Below are positions 21,260 through 33,400 of a stretch of DNA of 64,000 nucleotides, piece after piece. This stretch comes from Azolla caroliniana (taxonomy: Eukaryota; Polypodiophyta). The position numbers were made by a program, and so were the translations under genes. The stretch is taken from NCBI GenBank assembly GCA_043228905.1, contig JBHGNT010000001.1:1-64000 (forward strand). The letters are read 5' to 3'. Below the pieces are notes generated by a model. That model worked only from the letters and a program-made list of their open reading frames with translations, searched no databases and had not been told where the DNA came from. Within the stretch, counting starts at the first letter, position 1. Each line of letters begins with the position of its first letter.

Positions 21260-24004
21260 TCAAAAACTGGAAACTTCATACCCGTCGCATTCAACAGATG
21301 CTTGCAATACCATATCTATATGTGGTATATACCCCTCTTCTCTCATTGTTATGCTAACTTTGTGTCCCCTCCTCACATGTGCATCATAACTATTTTCTTG
21401 TCTATTATCTCCTGCCAAGAAATTGTGTACCTGATTGTCAACCTCAATAAAGGCCATCCCAGCCTTCTTCCAAGCACAGGCATGCTTCCTTTTATCTTGT
21501 ATGATATCTGCTTTCTCATACTCACCAGCATCAGCATATAACTTGGACATTAACTCATAACTTGATGCATGAAATTCATCAATGACGACTACATTCTCGT
21601 AACATTCTGCTCCTAGATTCATCGAACCATGCATTCTACAGTGGCTAAGTAAAGACATCCATGCAACTAGGCTTGGGAGCATCGGCATTGTGAAGGATAG
21701 GTTTCTTGCCTCATGTAGATAACCCACACGACCCATCAAGTCAATCATGCAATTGTAGTGCTCGAGAGTAGGTGTTATTCCATGATCTTTCACCATACAT
21801 TCAAAATGGTAGCAACCTTCTTTTACAAGGCCTAGACGGTTGCATGCACATAATAGAGAAGTGTAAGTCACATCAACCGGCTTGATGCCATCATGTTGCA
21901 TCTGGTTAAAATAATCCAGAGCTACAAGATATTCACTATTTTCAGCATATCCAGAAATAATTGCACTCCATGCCACCACATTTGGGATGGCCAGCCCATC
22001 AAACACAGTCTGAGCATTTATAAGACTCCCACAGTTAGCATACATATTGATAAGGCTGCTTGCCACGAAGCAATCTGTCTCACAAATCTTTCGGTTAATC
22101 TGAGCGTGGACAAGCTTACCTTGTTCTAAGGCTCCCAACTTTGAGCATGCCTTCAAAATACAAACAAATGTCGTAGGATCTGCTTCAATTCCTTCTTGCC
22201 TCATTTGCTGAAAGAACATGAGTGCTGCCTGGCAATATCCCTGCTCGGCCAATCCTGCAATAATTGCACTCCAGATGACATGATGCCGGGTCAATAGTTT
22301 GTCGAATATTTCAAGTGCATCTTCTATCCTCCCACATTTCATGTAAAGATCAATAAGAGTGTTTCCAACTATCACATTCTTTTCACTGGAATCTTGGATA
22401 GTATGCTCATGCAAAATTATCCCACGCTCTAAAGAAGCGCCATCAGAGCAAGCCTTGAGCAAACAAACATAAGTGACATCATCTGCTACTAAACCCTCTT
22501 CCTGCATTTGCTTAAATAGTTGCAAGGCTTCTTGTTCACGACCAAGCTGAACGTAACCTGACATCAATGAACTCCATGTGACCACATTTCGCTTCATTAG
22601 TTTGTCAAATACTCGTTGAGCGTCCTCAATACTCCCACACTTAGCATACATGTCAACTAGAACACTCGCAATAAACACCTCTAGAACACATCCACTTTGC
22701 ACCATGTGAGAATGCACAAGTCTCCCCTGTTCTAGGTCTGGGGCTTTGGAGCAGGCCTTCAATACTGATCCAAACATGACATTATCCGGTTCCATCCCTT
22801 CCTTATGGGCCTGTGCAAGAAGTGAGAAAACCTCCTCCACATATCCTTCCTCCCCATATCCAGCCATTATCGTACTCCACGTTACAACATCCCTTATCAT
22901 CAGTCGATCAAAAATCTGGTGTGCCTCTTGCAAGCTCCCACATTTGACATACATGTTCACGAGTGCATTTGCTACATATACATCACGTTCACAAGGACTA
23001 ACTATGATCTGGGTATGAATGAGCTTGCCTTGATGTAAGGCATGTAGATTGGAACAAGCCGTCAAGATGCTAACAAATGCTACTTGGCAGGCTTCGATAC
23101 CTTCATGTTGCATTTGTTGAAAGAGACGAAAGACTTTCTCTTCTTCATCATAACCAACTTGGGCATACCCAGTGATCAGTGCAGTCCAAGTCACAAGGGT
23201 TTTATCAGCTATGGCATTGAAAACCCATTGTGCATCTTTCAATCTGCCACATTTTATGTACATATCAATAAGGGAACTGCCAATTGCATCAAACCCCATC
23301 ATTACCTCATGGTTTACTTCCACAATCTGACAATGACACACTCTAGCCATATCAGATGAAGCAATAGAGGAGCAAGCTTTCAATACACAAACAAATGTAA
23401 CATAGTTGGGTTGTATGCACTTCTGTTGCATCTGAGTGTAGAATTGCAGGGCCACATAGCCTTGTCTCAAGTGAGAAAGCCCAGAGATGATAGATGTCCA
23501 TGAGAACACATTCTTTTCAGGCAAATCCTCAAATACATTCTTCGCATCCTCTAGCCGACCACATTTGGAATACATGTCAATGATGGTGCTTGAAAGATAA
23601 CGGTTATGTTCAAACCCATTTTCAACAATGTGGGCATGCATGAGTATACCTTTTTCTGCAGAGGTACTGATGGAGCACGCTTTGAGAGCTGCAACAAAGG
23701 TGTGAACACATGGTTCCACATTGCAGTGAAGCATGTGGGCAAAGAAGGAGAGGGCCGTGGACGAATGCCCAAACTTGGAATGCGCGGAGATGATAGCCCT
23801 CCATGTGGAAGGGTGAGATTGCAGTGCATGGAAGAGCCGGTCTGCTTCATCCAAGGCTCCGCACAGGGCAAGGAGGCGGATGAGGTGAGCACTCAGGAGA
23901 GGGAATTCCTCGTTCCTCTGTTTCAGAAGAAGAAGCTCCGCTACCAATCTCCTGCCCCCTTCTAGGTCTTTCCTGCGGATGCAATCGTGCAAATGCCTTT
24001 GCAT
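21260..24004 (-). CDS. Pentatricopeptide-repeat protein, PLS class with E/E+ end, no DYW domain
   Basis: One uninterrupted 914-residue frame without introns, as is usual for this family. From about residue 50 to 775 it is built of PPR units in the P-L-S arrangement, with recurring ..WSxxISGYxxxG..A..LFxQMQxEG.., ..FVxxLKACS..L..G..hH.. and ..xLIDMYxKCGxxxxAxxVFD.. patterns. Residues about 776-850 match the E region and about 848-885 the E+ region (FIEVDNQVHNFLAGD, then EEGYIPHIDMVLQ). The protein then ends in ..GYEVSSF with no cytidine-deaminase-like DYW domain. Proteins of this class bind single-stranded RNA in plastids or mitochondria and specify C-to-U editing or processing sites; a DYW partner would be supplied in trans. 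The start at 24004 is the first in-frame ATG. The N-terminus (MQRHLHDCIRRKDLEGGRRL) is basic, but targeting is not certain. Confidence 0.93.
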   Translation of the reverse strand: MQRHLHDCIRRKDLEGGRRLVAELLLLKQRNEEFPLLSAHLIRLLALCGALDEADRLFHALQSHPSTWRAIISAHSKFGHSSTALSFFAHMLHCNVEPCVHTFVAALKACSISTSAEKGILMHAHIVENGFEHNRYLSSTIIDMYSKCGRLEDAKNVFEDLPEKNVFSWTSIISGLSHLRQGYVALQFYTQMQQKCIQPNYVTFVCVLKACSSIASSDMARVCHCQIVEVNHEVMMGFDAIGSSLIDMYIKCGRLKDAQWVFNAIADKTLVTWTALITGYAQVGYDEEEKVFRLFQQMQHEGIEACQVAFVSILTACSNLHALHQGKLIHTQIIVSPCERDVYVANALVNMYVKCGSLQEAHQIFDRLMIRDVVTWSTIMAGYGEEGYVEEVFSLLAQAHKEGMEPDNVMFGSVLKACSKAPDLEQGRLVHSHMVQSGCVLEVFIASVLVDMYAKCGSIEDAQRVFDKLMKRNVVTWSSLMSGYVQLGREQEALQLFKQMQEEGLVADDVTYVCLLKACSDGASLERGIILHEHTIQDSSEKNVIVGNTLIDLYMKCGRIEDALEIFDKLLTRHHVIWSAIIAGLAEQGYCQAALMFFQQMRQEGIEADPTTFVCILKACSKLGALEQGKLVHAQINRKICETDCFVASSLINMYANCGSLINAQTVFDGLAIPNVVAWSAIISGYAENSEYLVALDYFNQMQHDGIKPVDVTYTSLLCACNRLGLVKEGCYHFECMVKDHGITPTLEHYNCMIDLMGRVGYLHEARNLSFTMPMLPSLVAWMSLLSHCRMHGSMNLGAECYENVVVIDEFHASSYELMSKLYADAGEYEKADIIQDKRKHACAWKKAGMAFIEVDNQVHNFLAGDNRQENSYDAHVRRGHKVSITMREEGYIPHIDMVLQASVECDGYEVSSF

Positions 24005-24092
24005 TACACGCGCTGCTAAAGGACGCGCTGCACACCTTCCATGGTCAAAAAAAACCGCAGCAATCTGTTATTTTATCATCGCTATCTATCAC

Positions 24093-24162
24093 TATGTATG
24101 TATGTATGTATGTATGTATGTATGTATGTATGTGTCACACACACACACACACACACACAAAA
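24093..24162. repeat. Microsatellites (ATGT)n and (CA)n upstream of the PPR gene
   Basis: About 38 bases of TATG/ATGT units at 24093-24132 are followed by a (CA)n tract at about 24137-24159. They lie 90-160 bp upstream of the PPR start codon on its promoter side. Confidence 0.9.
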
Positions 24163-24829
24163 CATTATGCATGCGGTTGGGTGTTCATGCTGTCCCTCCT
24201 ATCATGAAATCCAAACCAGTGACACATTGGCGATATGTTGATAAACCACCGACACATTCGTCAAACCAAAGGGTAAAAGTATATATTCAAAGTTTCCATA
24301 TCGAATGCAAAACACAGTTACCCACTTATCACCATTATAAATCTAAACAAAATTTAAGAACCTTAAAGGCATAGCTTTGCACTTATCACCATTGGAATGG
24401 CATCAAATTGTCAAACGAAGATATAGGTTGATTGACACACATTTCCTTAGCATATCTTTCTTTAATAATAATAATAATTCTTATCATTGGCCTCAAGCTA
24501 TTATTCACTATTTATCTTCAATACAATGTTGAGCTTTGCAAACAAGCTACTCTAGAATTGCAACTCTAGACTTATACCCCAATTAGGTCAAGAGTACTGA
24601 ATTAAAACATGTTGGCCTACCAACATAACCATGATCATTGCAACTCTTCCCAACTCACAAACTTTATGTTCCGTAGACTAAGCTTCTAGAATGTCATCAA
24701 TAAGCTATGAAATAAGCACTCAAACTCATTTGATTCACCTAGTAACAAAATGAATACCCAATATCACCTTTCATATGGAAACCAAATACAACTTCACCAA
24801 ATGTAATGACACGTCGTTATTGTGAATGC

Positions 24830-25530
24830 ACTTGTTGTAGATGGTATGAACCATAATGTGATAATGCCAATTGAGATAAATGCAACAATTACGAAAGATG
24901 TGATAGCAATAATGTGGATGACGAAATACTACAATGCATACAATAATTGTGGTTGCAATATCTAATTTGAATGTTGCAACAAACTACTACAATAGCTCAT
25001 CAACAAGGCTGAAGACCTGAAACCATGTTCTCTTTCCCTCTCAAAATAATATAATACATGGTATGAACCATAATGTGATAATGCCAATCGTCTTAAATGC
25101 AACAATTGCAAGAGATGTGATAGCAATAATGTTGACAACCACCATGACATATGTGTTGACAAAATACTACAATGCGTAAAATAGATGTGGTTACAATATC
25201 TAATTCGAATCTTGCAACAAACCATTGCAATAGCTCATAAGCTTAGGAACCTAGACCTCAAATCATGTTCTCTTTCCCTCTCAAAATAGGATAATACATG
25301 GTATGAACCATAATGTGATAATGCCAATTGTGATCAATGCAACAATTCCAGTGATGTGATGGCAATAATGCTGACAACCACCATGACATATGTGATGCCA
25401 AAAGACTTTAGTGCATACGATAAATGTGATCTAATTTGAATCTTGCAACAAACCACTGCAATAGCTCATTAGCTTAAGGTTCTACATCTCAAATCATGTT
25501 CTCTTTACCTCTCAAAATAGGATAATACAT
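24830..25530. repeat. Tandem repeat of about 217-240 bp, three copies
   Basis: The motif atggtatgaaccataatgtg occurs at 24841, 25058 and 25298. Each is followed by gataatgccaat, gatgtgatagcaataatg (or gatggcaataatg) and ttgcaacaaac. The third unit ends near 25530. No coding potential. The rest of 24163-26972 is AT-rich and shows no gene. Confidence 0.85.
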
Positions 25531-26559
25531 GTGAACAAAAAGAATAAAAAAATAAAAGTCTGAATAGTTTGTTCCAAGGAAGACTAACTCACCAAACTCG
25601 ACCATGCCCAATTCCTCCAATCCACCTAATCCAATAAACTACTAACATGCCGTACTCATCAACTAAACAATGACACATTAGACTTGAGCTCACACAAAGC
25701 AATCCATGTCATCCAACAGGTTAGAAGGGCTAGTCACTATTCAAATAAATGAAACACATACCACCACATGCTAAAGCTTGCAATTCATTATATGCCCCAA
25801 TGAACTAGGAAGGTTTCTCTGAAATCTGGCAATAGTATTAAGAATTCTGATCTTACATATCATAAATTTAACATGGATGGGTAGGCTAATCACCTGCTAT
25901 TCTCACCTAAAAAGAAAGTACCTTCATTGACTAATGCCCTCTGAAACTACTAGTTTGAAAATTTTGAAAATTTCTAATGTAACTAATGTAACCTTGAACT
26001 CAATATATGAAGGTTCTTGACATGTGAATGTAGATTAACTACCAAGTGACCTGTTTATTACACATCACATTGTTTTAAGAGGGTGGATCAGTTTCACAAA
26101 CCTAAAAAGAATCTGCATTCAGATCTGGGTTCAAGGTGAGAACTGCTATAAATAGTACTAAGTTTTCTGCAGTTAAATGCATAAGTTGAATAAACTCAAC
26201 CTTGGAAGATAAATACACACATTATTAAAAAAAATCATGTAAGAGAATACAATACGGTCTCCCAACTATTGCACTTGCATTATTATGAGCACAATCAAAA
26301 TTTAATCATACACTAGGTCTTGCTTTTCTGAGAAAGGAGCAGTGCAGAAAGTCACTGACTCTCATTTCAGTAAAGTAATGGTATGCTAATAGTAAACTCA
26401 TGTTGTATTTCACTCCCACTCATTCTGACGGGAGTAGTAGCTGGCAGTGGCTGAATTAAGTCAAACAGGTGTGATAGCAGCCCTTGTGCTGAATAAGCCA
26501 AAACAGTCAGCAAAATCTCCTTGTTTTCAGGATAGGATAATCACCTTTTAACATGGTTT

Positions 26560-26650
26560 CCTTTCTGCCTCCAGCCATCTTTATATTTTACTTGCTCCAT
26601 TGCGCTAATCCAATTTCGTACAAGCAGTTTGATAGCAGTGCCTGCTACAT
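26560..26650 (-). other. Possible extra 3' exon of the acyltransferase gene
   Basis: On the minus strand, ATGTAGCAG|GCACTGCTATC near 26640 could be an acceptor. In the phase left by exon 12 it reads ALLSNCLYEIGLAQWSK and then TAA. This is only a candidate: family members normally stop right after the SQPW motif already encoded in exon 12. Confidence 0.2.
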
Positions 26651-26972
26651 CTAAATCTAAATGTCCATTAATTAGATTTCACATTCAAGTACAATTAATG
26701 CTTATGATGGAGCCAAAGAACATGCAACAGAAATGTGTATATAGCTTATTGAAAGCATTGGAGCACACTATCAGTAGTTAAATAAATCACAGAAATCAAA
26801 ATAAAAATAGATCTGGTCTTAAGATTAATGATATCGTTAAATAATTATGATAGATCCATTTAACACATAACAAATCTGAAGTTAAAACCTATTTTGATTT
26901 TGAGCATACTATATTTTTTAATGTAGCGTATAAATCAATTAACCTTACAGTTCCAATGATCCATTAAAAATA

Positions 26973-27285
26973 GGGAAAAGTACCAGGATACCCCTGGAAG
27001 TTCGTCTATTTACCAGAATGCCCCTGGAAGTTTAAAATTTACCAAACTACCCCTATGTCCAAAAAATGACACTTTATAAAGTAATTATACACTCAAATCT
27101 TTGGTAAATAGGGCTACTTCGGGTCCATTTCTTCCATCTTTGGTAAATAGCGCTTGTAAATTTGAGTGTATAATTACTTTATAAAGTGTAATTTTTTGGA
27201 CATAGGGGTAGTTTGGTAAATTTGGAACTTCCAGGGGCATTCTGGTAAATAGACGAACTTCCAGGGGTATCCTGGTACTTTTCCC
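26973..27285. mobile_element. Foldback MITE, probably Mutator-like
   Basis: The element is a 313-bp near-palindrome. Its left arm starts GGGAAAAGTACCAGGATACC and the right arm is its reverse complement for about 140 bp, with few mismatches, around a short non-paired centre (about 27115-27150). It is flanked by a perfect 9-bp duplication TTAAAAATA (26964-26972 and 27286-27294). A 9-bp target duplication with long terminal inverted repeats is characteristic of Mutator-like elements. It carries no gene, so it would need a transposase in trans. It lies about 120 bp past exon 12 of the acyltransferase gene. Confidence 0.92.
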
Positions 27286-27405
27286 TTAAAAATATAGCTT
27301 TCTCATGTAATGGCTGAACTTTAATGTACACATGGAAGGAAAGAATGGACTACAATTTTCATATTTCCATCTATCATTTGAATAAATGCATGTGAAAAAG
27401 CTTAC

Positions 27406-30400
27406 TGTCCAAGGCTGAGAAAGCGTGACTAAATTCGTGGAGGCTGCAGCACCTTCCCTGTCATCAACTGCTCTACTAAGGATGCAATATTGTTCATTCA
27501 CTCTTTCCCAAGCTGATTGAGAAAACCTTTCAGCAGCCTGCAAATAAAAACTTTCATGTGAACATAGTGGCAATGAAACAAGTTTCACAGCTGTTGTTTT
27601 CTTTTAGGAAGGGAGGAAGAATTTAGTAGTGCATTCCTAGGAGGCCACAGTGGGCTATGAGATCCACAACTGTTAGTGTCATCATGTCATGGATGTCATC
27701 AAAGCTCTGGGATCTGAACTATTGACAATTATGGTCTGACAAAGTTTACAATTGCTTCTATTATTCCCCCAAAGTGAGAAATAGATGAAAAATCGATTAA
27801 TAAAAACTTCAATATATATAATCATGAGCACCAGTACTGATCAGCAGTGGTGCCTCATATTTTGAGTCGAACTCTTGGTCTTTATTTCACATCTCAGTGA
27901 GAAACTTTCATTTCTCGGGTCTCTTTCTTGCTATATATAGTTTATTAAAACCAACCCATGCTTCATCAACCAAAAAGGGAGACCCAATCTTCAATTATGA
28001 AAGTAGCTGTAGCCTCTTACTCATGACAGCCAAGCGCCAAAGATGTACAAAACTAGGGGTATTTTATATAGGGAAGTTTTAGTACCATAAAACCATTTTA
28101 GATCTGCAGCAGTCTTTGGCTAATGGGTACGCAACTGCTCTTGTACTCTTATTCCTCTTGTATATAAATAAAGATTCCTTTTTACTTTTCCTTTCATGCA
28201 TACAGCAAAAAACATGGATAAAGCTAGGGATATTATATATAGGGAAGTTCCAATACTTTAAAACCATATAAAATAAAACAGTAGTCTTTAGCTAATGTAG
28301 TAAATAAAGATTCATTTTTTCTTTCTCTTTCGGATTCAGTTCATTTTGGCTTTGGCTTGACAAGCATTCCTTGGTTTTCATTTTCTTTGACCTGTCAGTT
28401 TCAAACCACAAGAATACTCTCATATGCCACTATTGGACCATTCTGCATTAGAGCCACATCAAGGTTATTCTCGTATGCATCATATTGAGCCACAAATTAT
28501 TTTACATTGTCCGGTAAGATGAGAACAGGATCTATAACAATCTTCTCTTTTCAAGTGTTTGAAAAATGTAATGTGTATCAGTCCACCTACAAGGACTCTT
28601 CTTTTTGTAAGGCGTGTAAAGGTGATGCAAATTCTGAAAAATGGTGTAAGAACCCTCTGTAATAAGCCCATAGATCTAAAAAACTGCAAAAATCATCAAC
28701 TGTTTTCATATCTGTCCATTAATTGGACTCTATTTTGGCAGAATTCATTTTGCCCACCTTGTTTCAAAACAAGGTCTGCATGGAAATGTATCTCACTTTT
28801 CTTTACATCAATATGCAGTTCTATGGAGCTCATTAAAATCACAGCCAAATGGTCCTGTTCTTATGTTCTTACAATAGGTTATCATGTCATCGAAGAAAGT
28901 GCACAAAAATCAGGTGTTACTAGAAATTCATTTTTAAGTCCCACGGCATTTGTACACAAAGCATTTGTAATAAAAGGCATAACTAGAAATTCATTGAGAC
29001 CAGAAGTACTTTCAAATCCAATTTTATTACATCCTCAGCACATTGAATTGCACAATCAAGCACAATCTTATTACCTCCTCAGGACATTGATTGCACAAAA
29101 GACATCAAATCAATGTGGGAAAAAATTCCCCTTCTAAACGATCAAGAATATCATTGACCCTTGGTATCAGGAATCTGTTTTTGATTATGTTTTTATTCAA
29201 TCCACGATAACCCTGAGATGTGGTTTCTCAGATGGACTATGCCTCAGGATCAAATCAATTACATGATCTTCAGGTGGTCTTTCAGGATGAAACACTCCCA
29301 GTACAGAAACATAAAAGAAATTCTAAAATCATTCAAGAAAGCTGCCTAATCTCTGTCCTGAGAAAAACCTTAGAAAGAGACGAACATACAGAAGGAAACA
29401 ATGTCTCATAAACCTACGAAACAAGCTTGAATTACTTATTACCAATACTTCTAGGGATGTTGTATATACTTCAGACATAAGAACTCTTTTCATAAACCTA
29501 ATATAAAGACTAACTGAATATATAGATAGATAGATAGATAGATAGGTAGGTAGGTAGATATATAGATTTATACATAGATATGACTCAAGTTTCATCTTTA
29601 CTATGACTATAGATAGATAGGTAGGTAGGTAGATATATAGATTTATACATAGATATGACTCAAGTTTCATCTTTACTATGTCTTCTTGAGTTTTCTCTAA
29701 GATATAAGACGACGAAATTATTTCCAACCTCTTCAGGAGATTTGCAGCCAGCTGTCATGTCCTCATAATGAAGTTCAGCACCAATAGACATCCCCACACT
29801 TGTAAATCCAAGATTTCGCTTTTCCCCAATCTCTTTCTCAACCTAAAGGCAACATCAAAATATAATATTATATATGTATGTATATATATATATATATTAA
29901 GACAATGATCAAAATTAAAAGGGAATTATAGAAAAGCAATTATGAAAACAAGAAAGCAAAAAGAAAATAGGATGAAACTGCTATTAACCTGGGTCGGTGG
30001 TGGCATGACACCATAGCAAAGAAGGGCCAAGGGATACATATGCCCCGGGGCTTTTGAATGCTCCACTAATCTCCTCATATTTTCAACAGAACCACAATCA
30101 AACAAAGCCTGTCAATGAAACATGTTAGCTGCATGAACCTGTCACAGAGAACTCTCCTAATCACCAAAATGGCAATAGGCTTTCACATTAAAACTGCCTA
30201 TTGCAATGAGTTAAACAATTATTGTTTCTGGGTTTTCCTTAGCAAATAACATATCCACACAATTCATCTATTGTATGCAGAAATTTCCATTACATTTAGT
30301 CATGTTATGCCATATTTATGTTTGATTTAGTTCATAGAGACATATTTGAAGGCATTATTTAAAGGAAACATAGATGTATAATAGGTGAACGTCACAAAGA

Positions 30401-33400
30401 TTTCATGTTTACACGATGAATCCATGAGGATGCTTCTTTAAATGTGACAGAAAAGCTCACAGGTTTCCATTTCAGAGTAGCAGAATCAGGACGATCTCGA
30501 CCTCCACTAGGGGCTATCCAAATAAGCTGCCCTCCCTTCCTACAAGAGTAGATGCTGATGCTTTCAGAAAACCAACATTCAAAAATACAAAAGATTTCTC
30601 TCAGAAAGAGATATATCAACATTGTTGACGAGGACAAAATGGGCCACAAAGCCAAACAAGAGATTACAACTTACAACTTAAAATGTTGTCTCATCTATGA
30701 GAACAACAAACCAAAATAAATATAAGTAAAACAATAAAAAAGGCTAGAATAAGACATGGCTAAAGAATCTCATCATCTATATATGTGAGGTTCTCAAGTA
30801 AGATATATTGTGATTTTGCCTTCAAAAAATCTCTAGCATAGGTTGATCCAGAATGGAGAGGTCTCTAAAGCGAGGGAAGCACTAGTGATGGCAGGATTGT
30901 TGGTCCATGAGGTCAAGGCCTACGTGCACAACAAATTTTTATTGGCCAATATATTGTAATCCCTTCACAATGTCTTGGTCAGGAGCCCATTTGGTGTAGA
31001 CCTTGATTAACTTGTAGCATGAGCAAGGATGATGGGGCTAAAGAAAGTTGTGATTGTTCTTTGTTGATGAGCTTATATGGTTGTATTCTTGCCCTTCAAC
31101 AACTTCTCCCTATGCCTCTTGAGTTCTAGCAAGAAAACCCCCACACTCCGTTGGTCCTCATATACCATTACCTTGCGTAGTGGGCCAATGGTATCTCCCT
31201 CTTATTGCATAAAAAATAATACAATAACAAACATAGTGTTCTGAATATCTCCATGAATATCAAAGAAGAGTTTGTTGATGAGCTTATATGGTTGTTTTGT
31301 TGTCCGTCAACAACTTCTCCCTACGCTTCTTGAGTTCTAGCAAGAAAACCCCCACACTCCGTTGGTCCTCATATACCATTACCTTGCGTAGTGGGCCAAA
31401 GCTTTACTTAAAGAGCCAATGGTATCTCCCTCTTACTGCATAAAAAATAATACAATAACAAACATAGTGTTCTGAATATCTCCATGAATATCAAAGAAAA
31501 GTTGGTGTGGCAAGCGTACCAAATAACCACACTTTAGTTTGTGGCTCTTGAAACTGCAGATGTACACATTGTCTTTCAAGAGTACCAAGGGTTGCATATC
31601 CATGAGAAAGTTAACAAGCAGCCTCACATAAAGAGAACCAAGGCCTTGTGAATGTTACTCCTAGGTACGTGCAGGATCGTGTGTATGCCACGTTCTCCTT
31701 TCCCAAGAAGAGTTATTGCTCGTATTTTATTACCCATGTTTGAGTAAAGTTTAAACACCATCACTTTAGTTTTATCTATGCTTGAGTGACGTTAAGAACG
31801 ATTTAAAGGTGCTCAACCACACCCAAGAGCAGTAGAAGTGATGAGCATAAAATAACATCAGTGTCCCATACCACTGAATATTATATTATGCTATATCTTG
31901 AATGTTGATACAAATAGATCCGAAAGAAGAGAGCTTTCCCTCACCAATAGTGCCTCAACAACATCTTCAAATGCAGTAATGGAGGACTAGCTAGTCCCGT
32001 TGGTCCTTATGGATTTGTCCAAAGTCCTAGGATAATTGGTTTCCCAACTATCCTACCCGTAAACTAATCAAGTTAGATTTAGAACTCGTCCTTAATGTTA
32101 TGCATATATCAAGTTCCTCATGTTACTTATCTCCTGAGTTGGCCATTATTCAGTCCAGGTATATGGAATCACATCTCACATGCTCTTTGCTCAAGAATAA
32201 GGCAGGTCCATAATGCACAGAGTTTATCTATATTGCCATTTGTCTGCATTGGACAAATAACTCAGCCTATTTTTTCCAACAAGCATTTGCATGTTCAAGG
32301 AGATCTTCATCTATCAGGATTGTGATGAATCCAAGCTTAAAAATAATAAACCTTGGTGAGTAACAAAAGCAATGCATGCACCATTTGCACTAAAGATAAA
32401 TGGAGCAACATGTTTTGTAATCTTTATCTATCCACAGAAATTTGTAGAAGCATCTGGTACCAAGCATATGGAAAGTGCATTAATTTATTGGGCAAAACTG
32501 GACACAGCAGGCATCTTACCAGGAAAGAATAACATGGCAGCATTGTCCATTGAGTTTTTCATCAGGTTCAGAATCAAGACTATGGCTCTATCCAAATTTT
32601 GACTAGTCATAACTGGGTCTATGATGACTAGCTTATGTCAATTTGTTGGGTCTATGATTTCTCTCTAATTATATTCCATATCTACCTAAGTCCATGAGCT
32701 CTAGTAGATTTTAGGTGAGATGGTAATTTCTTATGGTTTAATTATCAGATTAGGGATTATGATAATCCAATGAAATCTTGTTACATACAAGATTATGAAA
32801 TTATATTGGAAAATAGAGAACAGTAATGGAGCTATGTTGAGGAAGGGACAAAAGAAAATGAAAATGGTATTGCAATTAATATGATCTGCCCAATTTTAAA
32901 CATTTCTGATCTCTATCGATCAATCATGTCAAAATTGAAATTCAATCTTGAATATTCAGGAAATAATCCCTCTAATGAAAACTACAGATACAATGAAGCA
33001 AAAGCTATTAGTACATACCTTAATAATAGTGCCAGCTCCTTCAAAGCTCGAGCATTGGCCTTCCTCTTCATCTCTACTAGTTCAGGTTCATCATTAATAT
33101 GCTTTTTCGAGTATACACAAACAAGATTCCTGAACCAACCAAGTACAAAAAGATGATTTACATATACATCATAGATTAACTAAAGAGCCATACACAAGGT
33201 CTGCTCAGGCATAAATACCTTCCCATGCTGAAAGGTTTACAAAAAGGATCTGCAACCACTCTATCTCCAGCTATATAAGTCTGTCAAAAGTTGTGCTGAC
33301 ATTAGCACAGTTTCAGTCAGGAATTAATAACAATGATTACTAAATCCCACACACCAGATTTTGTGAGATATATGGATGGCTACTTTCTAATAGAAGAGCC

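Noticed and set aside
28559-29137. A 192-codon plus-strand frame in intron 11 of ATS1
   Set aside because: No domain recognised, no codon bias, antisense to the gene; a chance frame or an unrecognised old repeat.
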